The notes: generated by a model from the sequence alone, not told the origin. A stretch of DNA of 64,000 nt from Chryseobacterium paludis (GCF_025403485.1 NZ_CP099966.1:682001-746000), one strand, 5' to 3'; counted from the first letter of the stretch, positions 1-10,083 are shown. Numbers and translations are program-made.

Positions 1-432
1 CTTTATCATGTAAATTCCGAAGTCAGGATCTCCCCAGTAAATGTAGAATTCACCCTTATGGAATCTCATACTCGGAGCCCAAACTCCGTCGCCTCTTTTA
101 GGAGTAGAAAAATGTTCAAAAGGAAGAACGTCAGGAAGAGCATAATTCACTAATTGCCAGTTCACCATATCTTTTGAATGAAGAATAGGTAAGCCGGGAG
201 CTTCATTAAAACTTGAAGAGGTCATATAAAAATCATTTCCAACACGAATCACATCCGGATCTGAATAATCTGAATACAAAATAGGGTTTCTGAAATTTTT
301 CCCCTGATCTGCAGTCCATACTTCAGAAACATATGGTTTTTCCTGAGCGTTTATATATGTTGAAGCAACTGCTAGAGTTGTAACTGTTGCTATTCTTAAA
401 ATATTTTTTATCCTCATAAAGATCAAATTCAT
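1..432 (-). CDS. GH43-like glycosidase, N-terminal part (cut by window edge)
   Basis: This reading frame runs off the left edge, so only about the first 140 residues are visible. They start with a signal peptide ending near Ala-Gln (ATG at 432; an in-frame ATG at 417 is an equally good start). The segment SDPDVIRVGNDFYMTSSSF, then PILHSKDMVNWQLVNYAL and GVWAPSMRFH, is the classic first blade of a GH43 five-bladed beta-propeller; the Asp in SDPDV is the expected catalytic base. Family members are beta-xylosidases, alpha-L-arabinofuranosidases or galactosidases, so here it probably trims a pectin side chain in the periplasm. It is the last visible gene of the minus-strand pectin operon, 24 bp after the GH105 gene. 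Substrate cannot be judged from this fragment. Confidence 0.8.
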   Translation of the reverse strand, partial: MNLIFMRIKNILRIATVTTLAVASTYINAQEKPYVSEVWTADQGKNFRNPILYSDYSDPDVIRVGNDFYMTSSSFNEAPGLPILHSKDMVNWQLVNYALPDVLPFEHFSTPKRGDGVWAPSMRFHKGEFYIYWGDPDFGIYMIK

Positions 433-456
433 TGTTTTGTGATCAGAATTCCTGCT

Positions 457-1725
457 TTAATTTTTAGAGTTTTCAAATTCTAAACTTGCCAGGATAAATG
501 GGCCAGTTCCTTTTGCATCGTTAGAGCGGATTTCTTCGTTTACGTAATATTCATAAGACCCATCTCTGTAAGGCGTTCCACCTAATCCTGCAACAGCACA
601 GCATTTATTAAGATTTACAATACCGTTTTCATCTACAGAAATAAGATTTTTGATGATTCCATTATACCCTTTTTGAGCAGCTTTTTTATATGATTTTGGA
701 AGGTAACCGTTGTTAACTGATTTTATCATTGTATATACAAACATTGAGGAAGCTGTTGCTTCGGTATAGTTTCCTTTTTCACCCGATTTATCCAAAACCT
801 GATACCAAAGTCCACTATCTTTGTCTTGAACTTTAATTACGGCATCGCTGTACGATTTTAAGTACGAAATTAATTTCGCTCTTCCAGGATGATATTTTGG
901 AAGAAAATCAAGAACATCTACCATTGCCATTCCATACCAACCCATTGCTCTTCCCCAGAAATTAGGTGATTGGCCGGTTTGTTTATCTGCCCATTTCTGT
1001 TCGCGACTTTCATCCCAGGCGTGATAAAGCAGACCTGTTTTTTTGTCCAGAAGGTTTTTCTGAATAAGATCAAATTGGTTTATAATATCGTCATAAGCTT
1101 TTATAGCCTCTTCACCGTTCACAAAATCTTTGGTATAATGTGCATAAAACGGTTGACCCATATACAAACCATCGAGCCACATCTGGTTCGGATAGATTTT
1201 TTTATGCCAGAAACCGCCTTCTTTAGTTCGTGGTTGTCCGTCGATTTGGGAACGAAGCATCTGCAAGGCTTTTAGATACTTTTCTTTTTTCTCTTTTTCA
1301 TAAAGATAAAGAAGTACATTTCCACTATTCAGAAGATCGATATTATATTTTTCCCGTTCATAAGTAAGGATGCTGCCATCTTCTTTTATCAACTTTTCAC
1401 CAAAGCTGCTTACATAATTGTAATATTCTTTTTTGCCTGTTTTTTGGTACAGTTTTTCAGCGCCGTCTAAAACTATTGCTGAAGGATAGGTCCATTTTGG
1501 ACTTTTGCTGAAATCGAGCATCCAGGACTCTGGAAAACGGTTCATTTCAGAAAGTAACATTCTTTCAGACCAATTCAAATTTGTTGGAACAACTTTTCCA
1601 GACTGTGAAGCTGCATTTGATGATTTTAAGGCTGGTGTCGTTTTTGTTTGAGCACAGGCCAGGAACATTCCTGAGCCTAAAATTGCAACTGCATATATTT
1701 TTATCTTTTGATTAATAAAATTCAT
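457..1725 (-). CDS. Unsaturated rhamnogalacturonyl/galacturonyl hydrolase, GH105 lipoprotein
   Basis: Predicted to remove the 4,5-unsaturated uronic acid left at the non-reducing end of lyase products, giving a free keto-uronate for KduI/KduD. The 422-residue protein has a lipoprotein signal with candidate lipid-anchored Cys24 (FLAC), then an (alpha/alpha)6 barrel. The motif MWLDGLYMGQPFYAHY carries Asp185, matching the catalytic Asp of YteR/YesR-type GH105, and WGRAMGWYGMAMVDVLDFLP is the other family hallmark. It lies 122 bp downstream of the pectate lyase and upstream of the GH43 gene, so lyase and unsaturated-product hydrolase are probably co-expressed. A second GH105 gene is at 34356-35519; the two are clearly different in sequence and may differ in substrate (galacturonyl versus rhamnogalacturonyl). 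Confidence 0.88.
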   Translation of the reverse strand: MNFINQKIKIYAVAILGSGMFLACAQTKTTPALKSSNAASQSGKVVPTNLNWSERMLLSEMNRFPESWMLDFSKSPKWTYPSAIVLDGAEKLYQKTGKKEYYNYVSSFGEKLIKEDGSILTYEREKYNIDLLNSGNVLLYLYEKEKKEKYLKALQMLRSQIDGQPRTKEGGFWHKKIYPNQMWLDGLYMGQPFYAHYTKDFVNGEEAIKAYDDIINQFDLIQKNLLDKKTGLLYHAWDESREQKWADKQTGQSPNFWGRAMGWYGMAMVDVLDFLPKYHPGRAKLISYLKSYSDAVIKVQDKDSGLWYQVLDKSGEKGNYTEATASSMFVYTMIKSVNNGYLPKSYKKAAQKGYNGIIKNLISVDENGIVNLNKCCAVAGLGGTPYRDGSYEYYVNEEIRSNDAKGTGPFILASLEFENSKN

Positions 1726-1847
1726 TGTAATTAAATTTTAAAGTTGATTGTTATTAAATGCTTCTTCCATAGTCAAACTATTTATGATAAACTGAATCTT
1801 ATAATACTTTTTACATAGCCGAATTTAACAAAGAGTTTTCATGGTTA

Positions 1848-3263
1848 TTAGTTTTGTCCTTCGGTTATTTTTTGTACAATATCATTCATGTAAATTTCAA
1901 TATTATCGTAATTTTTATCTAAATCCCGTCCATTGGCATTGGCAATTTTAGGATTTATTTTATTTTTAATTTCCCATTCATCAGGCATTCCATCATTGTC
2001 TGAATCTGATAAATATTTTCCGGGTTTTAGATCTGGAAACCCACCCACATCGGTTTGAGAATCAATAATACCGTTAGTACTTCCTTTTGAACCCTTATAA
2101 GTAAAACTTCCATTTTTTATATCTTGCAAAACATGACGATCAATGGCATCTCTAACTAAACTCGCTCCTCCAAACTGCAGTGTTTTTTCGTAAGCTTCTT
2201 TTGCAGAATGGGTTTTTATATTATTCTCAATATCGTGTGGCTGATTGATTTTAATTGAATTTTTATCTTTATCCGTTAAATTGTAAGTAGGTTTCATTTG
2301 GGCAAAAACGCCTTCGGTCCAATTGTCTTTGGTAATTTCTGGATTCCCTTCCATTACATTTCCATTGATGTAGTATTTTCCCCAGATGTTATAAACTTCG
2401 GTCTGCGGTTTCTCGTTTTTATCGATGGCAGTAATTCGTTGCCTGGTCATTGTAGCAGGACCGGGTTTGTAGTAATTATTGATGAGATTCACGTTCATTC
2501 CTTCACCACCATAGATATTGTTGTGACCCCAATTGTAAATAACATTATTTCTGAAATCTGTAAGATCCGTTAGCGCAAATTTACTTCCGGCATATTCTCC
2601 TAATCTTGGATTTCTGCTATCATGATGTGCATAAATATTGTGATGAAAAGAAGCGAATTTTCCTCCTGCAATTCCACCATATCCATGTGCGCCTTTCTGA
2701 TGAACAGAGTTTCTTAGGCTTTCTGCGATCAAACACCATTGGAGTGTTGTCTTTTCGTTGACGTAAATGGAAACTGTCTCATCCGTTGACCAGCTCATCG
2801 AGCAGTGATCTACGATTAGATTCTTTATGAATCTTGCTCCAAAAGCATCTCCTTCAAATTTCTTCTGATCACCCATCCTGAATCTCATGTACCGTATAAT
2901 GACATTGTCTGCAGCTACAAAAGTTTCATAATTGGCTATAGTAATTCCATCTCCGGGAGCCGTTTGTCCTGCAATAGTAACATTACCTTCTTTTATTCTG
3001 AGTGGAGATTGAAGATAAATGGTTCCTCCGGTTTTAAAAACAATATATTTTGGACCTTTCTGATTCAATGCATATCGCAAAGTTCCATCTGATCCGTCAT
3101 CAGTCGTCTTAGTCACAAAATATACTTTTCCACCACGACCCCCAGTTGTATATTGTCCGAAACCTTCTGCTCCGGGGAAACTCAATACATTTTGAGCATC
3201 AACTAAAATCTGAATACTACATACAATTCCTATCGTCAATATTTTTGTTAAATGCTTTTTCAT
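1848..3263 (-). CDS. Exported pectate lyase, PL1 family
   Basis: Cleaves homogalacturonan by beta-elimination, giving unsaturated oligogalacturonides. I place the start at the ATG at 3263, which is followed by a normal signal peptide (MKKHLTKILT...VDAQ); a longer open frame to 3353 would overlap the methylesterase gene. The 471-residue protein begins with SFPGAEGFGQYTTGGRGG, typical of Bacteroidota PL1 enzymes. The right-handed beta-helix carries DHCSMSWSTDE (about 152-162, calcium-binding acids) and SRNPRLG (about 216-222, the catalytic Arg region). The C-terminus has DSDNDGMPDEWE, a calcium-binding thrombospondin-3-like motif. It lies 40 bp after the methylesterase gene, a sensible order because de-esterified pectin is the lyase substrate. 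A second PL1 paralogue is at 50756-52162. Confidence 0.87.
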   Translation of the reverse strand: MKKHLTKILTIGIVCSIQILVDAQNVLSFPGAEGFGQYTTGGRGGKVYFVTKTTDDGSDGTLRYALNQKGPKYIVFKTGGTIYLQSPLRIKEGNVTIAGQTAPGDGITIANYETFVAADNVIIRYMRFRMGDQKKFEGDAFGARFIKNLIVDHCSMSWSTDETVSIYVNEKTTLQWCLIAESLRNSVHQKGAHGYGGIAGGKFASFHHNIYAHHDSRNPRLGEYAGSKFALTDLTDFRNNVIYNWGHNNIYGGEGMNVNLINNYYKPGPATMTRQRITAIDKNEKPQTEVYNIWGKYYINGNVMEGNPEITKDNWTEGVFAQMKPTYNLTDKDKNSIKINQPHDIENNIKTHSAKEAYEKTLQFGGASLVRDAIDRHVLQDIKNGSFTYKGSKGSTNGIIDSQTDVGGFPDLKPGKYLSDSDNDGMPDEWEIKNKINPKIANANGRDLDKNYDNIEIYMNDIVQKITEGQN

Positions 3264-3303
3264 GATCGAAAGATTTCTTTGGGGTTGATGGTTTGGTTTA
3301 AAA

Positions 3304-4329
3304 TTATTTGAGATCCTTTTGCACTCTCCAGTTATCCTTTCCTTTGAGAACATAGTCTCTTGTATAGTTTTTTCTTTCAGCTTTGGTCAGCTGATGAGAC
3401 CACGAAACTCTTTTTGAAGCATTTGCTCCATTTCCTTTAGAATTATATTCTGCATAAAAAGTTGTTTTCTCTGCCTCCGGTTTATTCCAATTATGCCAAC
3501 CTTCTGGTTTTATGGTTGAATCAATTGTACAATCGATATAGACAGTCTTAGCAAAGGGTCTCCATGGTCTACCCAGATATACTGAATGTTCTACTGCATG
3601 ACCAGTTATTTTGCAGTTGATGAAAACGAAGCCATAAGCATTTTCCTGTGGAGTAGAGGCAGCGGTTACATAGCTGGCACTTTCTTTTGAATAGATTGTA
3701 CAATTTTCAAAAACAGCTGTTCCTGCACCGAAAATATAGTCTGTTGTACCTTCGATATAACAGTTTTTAAAATAATTTCGGGAAATTTTTCCCTTGGCAC
3801 CCGCTGGTACATCCTGCATTCCTTTAAGATAGAGCGTATCCTGAAATCCTAAAAATTTACAGTTTTCAAAAGTAATTCGGTCACCACCTGTCAGAACTGC
3901 CACTGCCTGACCTACTTTTCCTGAGCTGTTTTCAAAAGAAATACTTTTTGCTGTAAAGTCATTGGAAAAAATAAAAATCGTAGAAGAACCGGTAGTTCCT
4001 ATCTCTTTACCTTCAGAATTCTTTTTTGAGGCATAATCATTATATGTTATAATGGTATTTTCCGGGTTTTCTCCCTCCATTACGATTGCTCCTTTGGTTT
4101 CCGGAATGATAATTTTCTCTTTGTAAATTCCTGGTTTGAGAATGATTACAGTCTTAGCAGATAATAGATTTGAAGTGGCGTCAACTGCTTCTTGTATGGT
4201 CGTGAAATCACCCTTTCCGTCCTTTGAAACCACAAACGTCTGATGAGTGGTTTTGAAAGAAAGAAAGCATATTAAAACTATTAAAACCAATATTAGTTTT
4301 ATATTTCGCTGACAATTAAACATTTTCAT
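3304..4329 (-). CDS. Pectin methylesterase, CE8 family
   Basis: Hydrolyses methyl esters on homogalacturonan, exposing it to pectate lyase and polygalacturonase. The 341-residue protein has an N-terminal hydrophobic export signal (residues 11-25), then a CE8 beta-helix with all diagnostic motifs: GFQDTLY (161-167, acid/base Asp164), TDYIFG (196-201, nucleophile Asp197) and GRPWR (253-257, substrate-binding Arg/Trp). Length and motif spacing are normal for CE8. It sits downstream of SusD 1 and just upstream of PL1. A possible hairpin at 4351-4380 separates it from susD, which could lower its expression relative to the importer. Confidence 0.93.
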   Translation of the reverse strand: MKMFNCQRNIKLILVLIVLICFLSFKTTHQTFVVSKDGKGDFTTIQEAVDATSNLLSAKTVIILKPGIYKEKIIIPETKGAIVMEGENPENTIITYNDYASKKNSEGKEIGTTGSSTIFIFSNDFTAKSISFENSSGKVGQAVAVLTGGDRITFENCKFLGFQDTLYLKGMQDVPAGAKGKISRNYFKNCYIEGTTDYIFGAGTAVFENCTIYSKESASYVTAASTPQENAYGFVFINCKITGHAVEHSVYLGRPWRPFAKTVYIDCTIDSTIKPEGWHNWNKPEAEKTTFYAEYNSKGNGANASKRVSWSHQLTKAERKNYTRDYVLKGKDNWRVQKDLK

Positions 4330-4350
4330 ATCTATTTTACATTTAAAAAT

Positions 4351-4380
4351 ACAGACTCGCTTCCGGAGAAGAAAGCCTGT
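4351..4380 (-). terminator. Possible hairpin/attenuator after susD 1
   Basis: On the minus strand ACAG GCTTTC-TTCTCC-GGAAGC ... CTGT can fold into a 6-bp stem closed by a further 4-bp outer stem with an asymmetric bulge, followed by a short U-rich stretch (TATTTTTAAA). It lies between the SusD stop and the methylesterase start. It could be a partial terminator that sets the importer/enzyme ratio. The stem is weak, so this is tentative. Confidence 0.3.
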
Positions 4381-4409
4381 ACTCCTGTTAATATAAATGT
4401 ATATTGTTA

Positions 4410-6224
4410 CTAGTACCCATAATCCTGGGTAAGATTGTAGTTTGATTGAATGATATCACTGTAGATAGGCAGTAGTTCTCTTTTATTAGGTTGGAAATAC
4501 TGCGCAAAACCTTTTACGGGATCACTTATATAAGTCTGCAGAACGGAAGCTCTCCATGCAATTTTTGTATATCCTGCAGGAGTTGCATCCTGTGAAGGAA
4601 TGTAAAAAACTTCTGATTTATCCGATACTGTAGAATAAATATCAATATCAGTGATATTTTGCTGAGCCGTTTTGGTAGGATCATAAGGAGATTTCTTATA
4701 ATACATGTTTAAAGGAACATTAGCATAAGCTCCGGTTCCATTCATAAAGTCAGTAAGTTTCTGTCTGGTCTCCGTAATTTTAGCATCTAAAAGATTCCAG
4801 CGGATGAGATCATACTTTCTGATTCCTTCACAACCCAATTCCAATAATCTTTCTTTTACAATAGCATTAAAAAATCCTGCTTTATCGGTAGGTATAGCTC
4901 CCACCTGATCTAAGTTCCCTGCATAGGCTCTGTTTCTAACCAGCTTTAAAGCATTTAGAGCTTCTTGTGAAGGAGCGCCGTGAATTTCATTGTCTGCCTC
5001 AGCAAACATTAATAATACATCTGAAAAACGGATCATAGGCCAGTCTATAGCTAAATTTTGAGAAGGGCCGGTCACGTTAGTCCATGACTTTCTGTATTTT
5101 GAATCCGTAAACGAAATTGCTGTTACCAATTCTGCCTGGTTGGAGTTATTTACTTTAAAAATTCCCACATTCATATCCCTTCTTAAATCATATTTACTGA
5201 ATTCGTAGAAGTATACGGGAAGGGCGTTGATCCCGCCGCCACCTTTCCATGAGGAATTATCATCATGCTTCAAACCATTATAGTATCCAATTTTACTATC
5301 TGTTCTCGCGTTACCTCCAAATGCCCCAACAGCGAAGATTACTTCATTGGTAGCATCCTGAGTGTTATTGTGTAGAGCTTTGAAAACAGCTTGATAGCTT
5401 GGGTTTAAACTATGTTCTCCCGTATGGTTCATAATATCTCTACACTCATCATAAGCAATCTGATAGTATTTTTGAGGGTTAGAACCTTGTGCCATCTGCT
5501 GGGGATTTCTTCTTAAAGAATATCCGGCCCTTGCCAGCGCAATTCTTGCTCTAAGACCTTTTACAGCTCCCTTAGAAATTCTTGCTGAATTTGTACCTTC
5601 TTCGGATCTCCATGGTACTAAATTACCTGCTTTGGCAAGGTCATCAATGATTCTTTCATATATAACATCTCTATCAGTCTTTGCAAGATAAATACTTTCC
5701 ATATCTGCAGAAGGCTTATCCTGGAAAGGAACATCACCCCAGTTTTTGATCAGGTCATAGTAGAACTGTGCTCTGAGAGTGAGAGCTTCGCCAAGATAAC
5801 GATCCATTTGTTTTTTCTCGGCAACTGATCCTGTTTTATAAACAGGAGATAAGGGAATGTTTTTAATACAAAGATTAGCACGCTCTATTCCTGAGTATAA
5901 TTTTAAGAATGGTTTATTAAGTTCTGAATTTGTGGTACATGCTCCAAATGTAGCAATCCCTCTTCTGTCATTACAGTTATAGTCTCCCGATGTTCGGAAA
6001 TCATCACTGGAATGAGGATAAATTAGTGCTAATCTCTGCCCATAACCATCATCACCTGCTAATTGACTATACGCTCCAACCAAAGCAGTGAATGTATCTG
6101 CAGTACTGTCAAACTGTTGCGCTTCAGATACACTTGAGAGGTTTTCGGCATCCAGAAAATCGTCGCATGAATTAAAAGTAAGTGAGGCAACGACACAACT
6201 TAAAATTAATATTGTTTTTTTCAT
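4410..6224 (-). CDS. SusD/RagB-family surface glycan-binding lipoprotein 1
   Basis: Outer-membrane lipoprotein that caps its SusC partner and captures oligosaccharides. The start is taken as the ATG at 6224: MKKTILIL...NSCDDFLD gives a lipobox with Cys20 followed by acidic residues, the usual SusD export/surface signal. An in-frame TTG upstream would overlap the susC stop. The 604-residue protein has TPR-like SusD features: the N-terminal helical part with LRAQFYYDLIKNWGDVPF, then the RFSDVLLMFAEADNEIHG and ERLLELGCEGIRKYDLIRWN segments of the C-terminal RagB/SusD domain. It follows susC 1 by 18 bp, so they form an obligate pair. The cargo is inferred from the downstream CE8, PL1 and GH105 genes to be homogalacturonan oligosaccharides. 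Confidence 0.93.
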   Translation of the reverse strand: MKKTILILSCVVASLTFNSCDDFLDAENLSSVSEAQQFDSTADTFTALVGAYSQLAGDDGYGQRLALIYPHSSDDFRTSGDYNCNDRRGIATFGACTTNSELNKPFLKLYSGIERANLCIKNIPLSPVYKTGSVAEKKQMDRYLGEALTLRAQFYYDLIKNWGDVPFQDKPSADMESIYLAKTDRDVIYERIIDDLAKAGNLVPWRSEEGTNSARISKGAVKGLRARIALARAGYSLRRNPQQMAQGSNPQKYYQIAYDECRDIMNHTGEHSLNPSYQAVFKALHNNTQDATNEVIFAVGAFGGNARTDSKIGYYNGLKHDDNSSWKGGGGINALPVYFYEFSKYDLRRDMNVGIFKVNNSNQAELVTAISFTDSKYRKSWTNVTGPSQNLAIDWPMIRFSDVLLMFAEADNEIHGAPSQEALNALKLVRNRAYAGNLDQVGAIPTDKAGFFNAIVKERLLELGCEGIRKYDLIRWNLLDAKITETRQKLTDFMNGTGAYANVPLNMYYKKSPYDPTKTAQQNITDIDIYSTVSDKSEVFYIPSQDATPAGYTKIAWRASVLQTYISDPVKGFAQYFQPNKRELLPIYSDIIQSNYNLTQDYGY

Positions 6225-6242
6225 GTCTATTTTTTTATTCAA

Positions 6243-9200
6243 TTAAAAGGTGATATCAACTCCCGTTAAAATAAATCTGCTGCGAGGATAAGCGGCATAA
6301 TCTACACCCGGAGTCAGAGGATTTCTCCTCGTACTTGCTTCAGGGTCATATCCTGAATATCCTGTAATGGTAAATACATTATTAACAGTGGCATAAATTC
6401 TTAGATTTTTAATAAATGCGCTTTCCAGTGCCCCTTTTGGAAGGGTATATCCGATCGTAAGGTTATTTAATCTTAAGAAAGAGCCATCTTCAATAGCATA
6501 AGAATGCAGAATATAGTTACCGGATGGGGGAGTCCACATTGTTGTATTGGCATTCAATGCAGCTAATGCAGCAGGATCTGTAACTTTTACACCGTCTGGC
6601 CCAAACCATTTCCATCGGTCAGCCACTTCAGCAAGCATATTGTTATCTCTATATTGAAACTGTGTTGAAAACTCAATTTTATTGGCATTATACACTTTAT
6701 TTCCTACAGAGAAATTAAAGAATAAACTCATATCCCAGTTTTTGTACCGGAAAGTCTGATTGAACCCTCCAAAGAACTTAGGCTGGGAACTGCCCAAATC
6801 AGTCTGGTCATCTGTAGTGATCTGACCGTCACCGTTAATATCTCTAAGTTTCAAGTCACCTGGCTGTACTGCTTTAGAACCTAGTGCAATAGCACTGTTA
6901 CTTGGGATTCCAGCTTTTAATGTATATACATGAGTTGAAGGGTTATAGTCGAAATCATTGAGCTCATATCTTCCTTCCGTTACATATCCGTAATAAGTTC
7001 CGATAGGGTTACCCACCTTTACGATAAAGTCATATAAACTGTTTACCCATCCTGAAGCAGCAAGATAATAACTATTACTTGCAGAGGCGTTGGAACCTAA
7101 ACTTTTGATCACATTTCTATTGGCAGAAATGTTGAAGTCTGTTTTCCATGAGAAGTTTTCTTTATTAATGAGAATTCCTCCCATGGTAAATTCAATACCT
7201 TTATTCTGAGTTTTCCCTGAATTCTGATACTGATATTCATATCCTGAGGTCTGAGGAATTTTAGCTAAGATTAAAAGATCTTTAGTGTCTGTAATATATG
7301 CATCCACACTACCATATAATCTGCCCTTGAAAAAACCAAAGTCAATACCTATGTTTTTAGATACCGTTGCCTCCCATTTTACATTTTGATTTTTCAACGT
7401 ATTTCCTGTCGTTGCTCCTGGAGTTACACCACTTCCGAAAGTGTATCCATAATCAGTAGAAGTGGTAAAGAATGTATCATACAGGAATGCGGGAATTCTG
7501 TTGTTTCCTGCTAAACCATATCCAAAACGCAGCTTAAGTTCTTCCAGCCACTCTTTATCCTTAAGGAAATTTTCCTGTTTAAGCTTCCATGCTAATGAGA
7601 GGGCAGGAAAGGTTCCCCATCTGTTTTTTGGGGCAAAGACGTTTGTTCCGTCTGTTCTTATGGAAAGGGTGGCTATATATTTATTATCGAAAATATAGTT
7701 GGCCCGTCCAAAAAATGAAACCAATCGGTCTGGTGCCAGCGCAGCTGTTCTAGGGGCATCCTGAATCATTCCTGATGGTGGGATGGCGGACTGGATGTTA
7801 GCAAATGCTTCATTAGGCAAAATAGAACTCGGTAGCCATTTTACATATGTATTGGAAGATTCACCGTCTGTCTGAACAGTTTCTTCACCCAATAGTAAAT
7901 CGATTTTATGATTTCCGAATTTTTTTGTGTAATTTAATGTATTGGTGTTCGTGATTCTCCTGGTTTGAGATCTGGTTAACTGTACAATAGGCTGGTTATT
8001 ATTAGCTCTTGCATCGTTTGTAATGCTTCCCCAGAATTGATCAACAGCATTGTCTTTTTGTACATATCCTATGACCGATCGGAAGGTAAGATCTTTTGTA
8101 ATATTATAATTAAAGTAAGCGTTTAACAATAAGTCGTTTGTGCTGTTATTTCTTACTTCACTGTCATTAAGAAGAAGAGGATTAACAAGATTGGTATTTG
8201 TTGCATAATTAGGATCAAAGTCATCTACAGGAACATTGCTTCCGCCCTCAAAAGGCTGGTATCTTACTGCATTTCTCAATCTGTTGGTTCCTTGTGACCC
8301 GGATGCTGAAGTTCCTGCACCCGAAATTAGGGATCGGCTGTATCTGGTGTTAAATCCTATCTTAACCTTCTTACTTACATCATAATCATATTTAAAATTG
8401 GCCATGCTTCTTCTAAAACCTGAATTAAGCATAATTCCGTCTTCTTCTACATGATTTAACGTTAATGAAAATGCTGATTTATCAGAACCGCCTGTAATAT
8501 TGATATTGTGGGTAAAGTTGAAGGCTTCTTTTCCAAAAAGTTCTTTTTGCCAATCTCTTTTTTTGATGGAGCCATACTTATCCGCAAGTTGGTCATAGGT
8601 TCCATATCTTGCGTCAAAAATGTCTTTGTCACTCTGAATATCTCCTTTATAATAAAGTTCATACTGATACATTACAAAGTCCTGTGGGCTTAATACAGGA
8701 ATTTGATTCATAATCTTTCTAACTCCAGTATATCCACTGTAGTTAATAGAGGTTGCTGCTCTTTTACGACCACCTTTTGTGGTGATCAGAACAACACCAT
8801 TGGCACCTCTGGCTCCATAGATCGAAGTGGAAGCAGCATCTTTCAGTACCTCAATTGATTCGATTTCTTTAGGAGATAGAATAGACAATGCATTATCCAT
8901 CTGGATTCCATCTACGATATATAAAGGAGAATTGCTTTGTGTAATAGAAGTTCCACCTCTTACCTTGATATCTACCTCTGCTCCTGGTGAACCCTCACTT
9001 GCCGTAATCTGTACACCAGCTACTCTTCCCTGAATGGCCTCTGCAGCATTGTTTACAGGCATATCCTTCATATCTTCAGCCTTTACTGAGCCTACAGCAT
9101 TGGTAACGTCTTTCTTAGAAACTTTGGTATATCCTACCAAAACCACTTCATCGATTTTGGTTTCCTTTTCTTTATTCTTTTCTTTTTCTTGAGCCAGACC

Positions 9201-9263
9201 AAGGACCGGAAGTAGAAAAACAGTTAAATATAACCACTTTATAGATTGTACTCTTTTATCCAT
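6243..9263 (-). CDS. SusC/RagA-family TonB-dependent oligosaccharide importer 1
   Basis: Outer-membrane beta-barrel with plug that imports oligosaccharides using TonB energy. It has 1006 residues: signal peptide (ending near LGLAQ), a charged linker, TonB-box-like sequence DEVVLVGYTKVSKKDVT, then the plug (AAEAIQGRVAGVQIT, the SusC hallmark SPLYIVDG, and SIYGARGANGVVLITTK) and the barrel, ending in a C-terminal Phe (GVDITF) for BAM recognition. The ~80-residue carboxypeptidase-regulatory-like domain present at the N-terminus of many SusC proteins is missing; the plug starts almost at once. It is first in the minus-strand pectin operon, with a LacI-type operator 124 bp upstream. Confidence 0.95.
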   Translation of the reverse strand: MDKRVQSIKWLYLTVFLLPVLGLAQEKEKNKEKETKIDEVVLVGYTKVSKKDVTNAVGSVKAEDMKDMPVNNAAEAIQGRVAGVQITASEGSPGAEVDIKVRGGTSITQSNSPLYIVDGIQMDNALSILSPKEIESIEVLKDAASTSIYGARGANGVVLITTKGGRKRAATSINYSGYTGVRKIMNQIPVLSPQDFVMYQYELYYKGDIQSDKDIFDARYGTYDQLADKYGSIKKRDWQKELFGKEAFNFTHNINITGGSDKSAFSLTLNHVEEDGIMLNSGFRRSMANFKYDYDVSKKVKIGFNTRYSRSLISGAGTSASGSQGTNRLRNAVRYQPFEGGSNVPVDDFDPNYATNTNLVNPLLLNDSEVRNNSTNDLLLNAYFNYNITKDLTFRSVIGYVQKDNAVDQFWGSITNDARANNNQPIVQLTRSQTRRITNTNTLNYTKKFGNHKIDLLLGEETVQTDGESSNTYVKWLPSSILPNEAFANIQSAIPPSGMIQDAPRTAALAPDRLVSFFGRANYIFDNKYIATLSIRTDGTNVFAPKNRWGTFPALSLAWKLKQENFLKDKEWLEELKLRFGYGLAGNNRIPAFLYDTFFTTSTDYGYTFGSGVTPGATTGNTLKNQNVKWEATVSKNIGIDFGFFKGRLYGSVDAYITDTKDLLILAKIPQTSGYEYQYQNSGKTQNKGIEFTMGGILINKENFSWKTDFNISANRNVIKSLGSNASASNSYYLAASGWVNSLYDFIVKVGNPIGTYYGYVTEGRYELNDFDYNPSTHVYTLKAGIPSNSAIALGSKAVQPGDLKLRDINGDGQITTDDQTDLGSSQPKFFGGFNQTFRYKNWDMSLFFNFSVGNKVYNANKIEFSTQFQYRDNNMLAEVADRWKWFGPDGVKVTDPAALAALNANTTMWTPPSGNYILHSYAIEDGSFLRLNNLTIGYTLPKGALESAFIKNLRIYATVNNVFTITGYSGYDPEASTRRNPLTPGVDYAAYPRSRFILTGVDITF

Positions 9264-9387
9264 TTTGTATCCTTATAGTTTTAATTCTTGGTTGAAATTC
9301 TTTTCAATCTTTTGTTTGTTTGGATTTTTTGTAAGTATTCTATAAATGAAGTGACCGATATTTTAATAAACATACGCTTTAAGGAGT

Positions 9388-9399
9388 GCAATCGATTGC
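9388..9399. promoter_or_regulatory. LacI-type operator upstream of susC 1
   Basis: Perfect 12-bp palindrome GCAATCGATTGC with the central CG typical of LacI-family operators. It lies 124 bp before the susC 1 start. The same core recurs at eight other places in front of pectin, xylose and rhamnose genes. Confidence 0.75.
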
Positions 9400-10071
9400 G
9401 TAATTATTTATTAAAAATATCTAGGCTCCTAAACTAATATTATTTTCCAATATGCAAAGAAAAAAATATTATTTTTCTGTTAAATTCTTTTTTTTAATTG
9501 TTAATATTAATTATAATAATGCATAAATTACGTAATTAAATGATTGATTATTAGTAATTTAAATATTATATATTATTTCGATTAAAATTTAGGGTAAGTG
9601 AAATTCAGGCAGTATTTTTCTATTTAAATTTTATTATTTCTTTAAAGAATACTTCATTTTAGACAGTAGAAATTTCCCAAAAATGATGCTTAGAAGTTGT
9701 TTTTTTTCCATTTTTCTGATTTTTATCACATTTTTTTGAACCATACAAAACGAGTTTTTGCTTAATAATAAATAAATCACGAAATAGTCGTACTATTATT
9801 ATATAAATGCTATTATTATTGGTAATTTAATATTGTAAGTTAATCATTATTATAATACACCGTTTGGCTTAAAAATTAAAATAGGATTCTATTTTAGGGA
9901 ATTGAAATCATTGGATTATAGTAATTTGCCTAATGATTTTATTGGAATAATTGTTTTTATATTGTTGATTTACAGATGTTTTTTAATTAAATGTATTTTT
10001 TTGTTTACTAATTAAATAATAATTATATATTTATCGACAAGTATTTCTATCAAATGTAAGTGTAATTTAAT

Positions 10072-10083
10072 GCAATCGATTAC
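10072..10083. promoter_or_regulatory. LacI-type operator upstream of kduI
   Basis: GCAATCGATTAC, an 11/12 match to the palindromic core, with an extra GCAAT half-site directly after it (GCAATG at 10084-10089). It ends 57 bp before the kduI start codon, where a repressor could block the uronate operon promoter. Confidence 0.72.

Noticed and set aside
970..1275. Open frame of 101 codons on the plus strand inside the GH105 gene
   Set aside because: It is antisense to a well-supported gene, has no family motif, and its composition follows the complement of the real frame. The same applies to other antisense frames such as 15201-15641, 17264-17617, 34507-34854, 48402-48773 and 58356-58877.
3264..3353. 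Longer form of the first pectate lyase starting at 3353
   Set aside because: It would overlap the methylesterase coding end by 50 bp and put 30 polar residues before a normal signal peptide; the ATG at 3263 is better.
9878..9895. 7-bp hairpin AAAATAG/CTATTTT in the susC 1-kduI control region as a small RNA or terminator
   Set aside because: Short, AT-rich, no T-run and no gene ends there; such hairpins are expected by chance in DNA of this composition.
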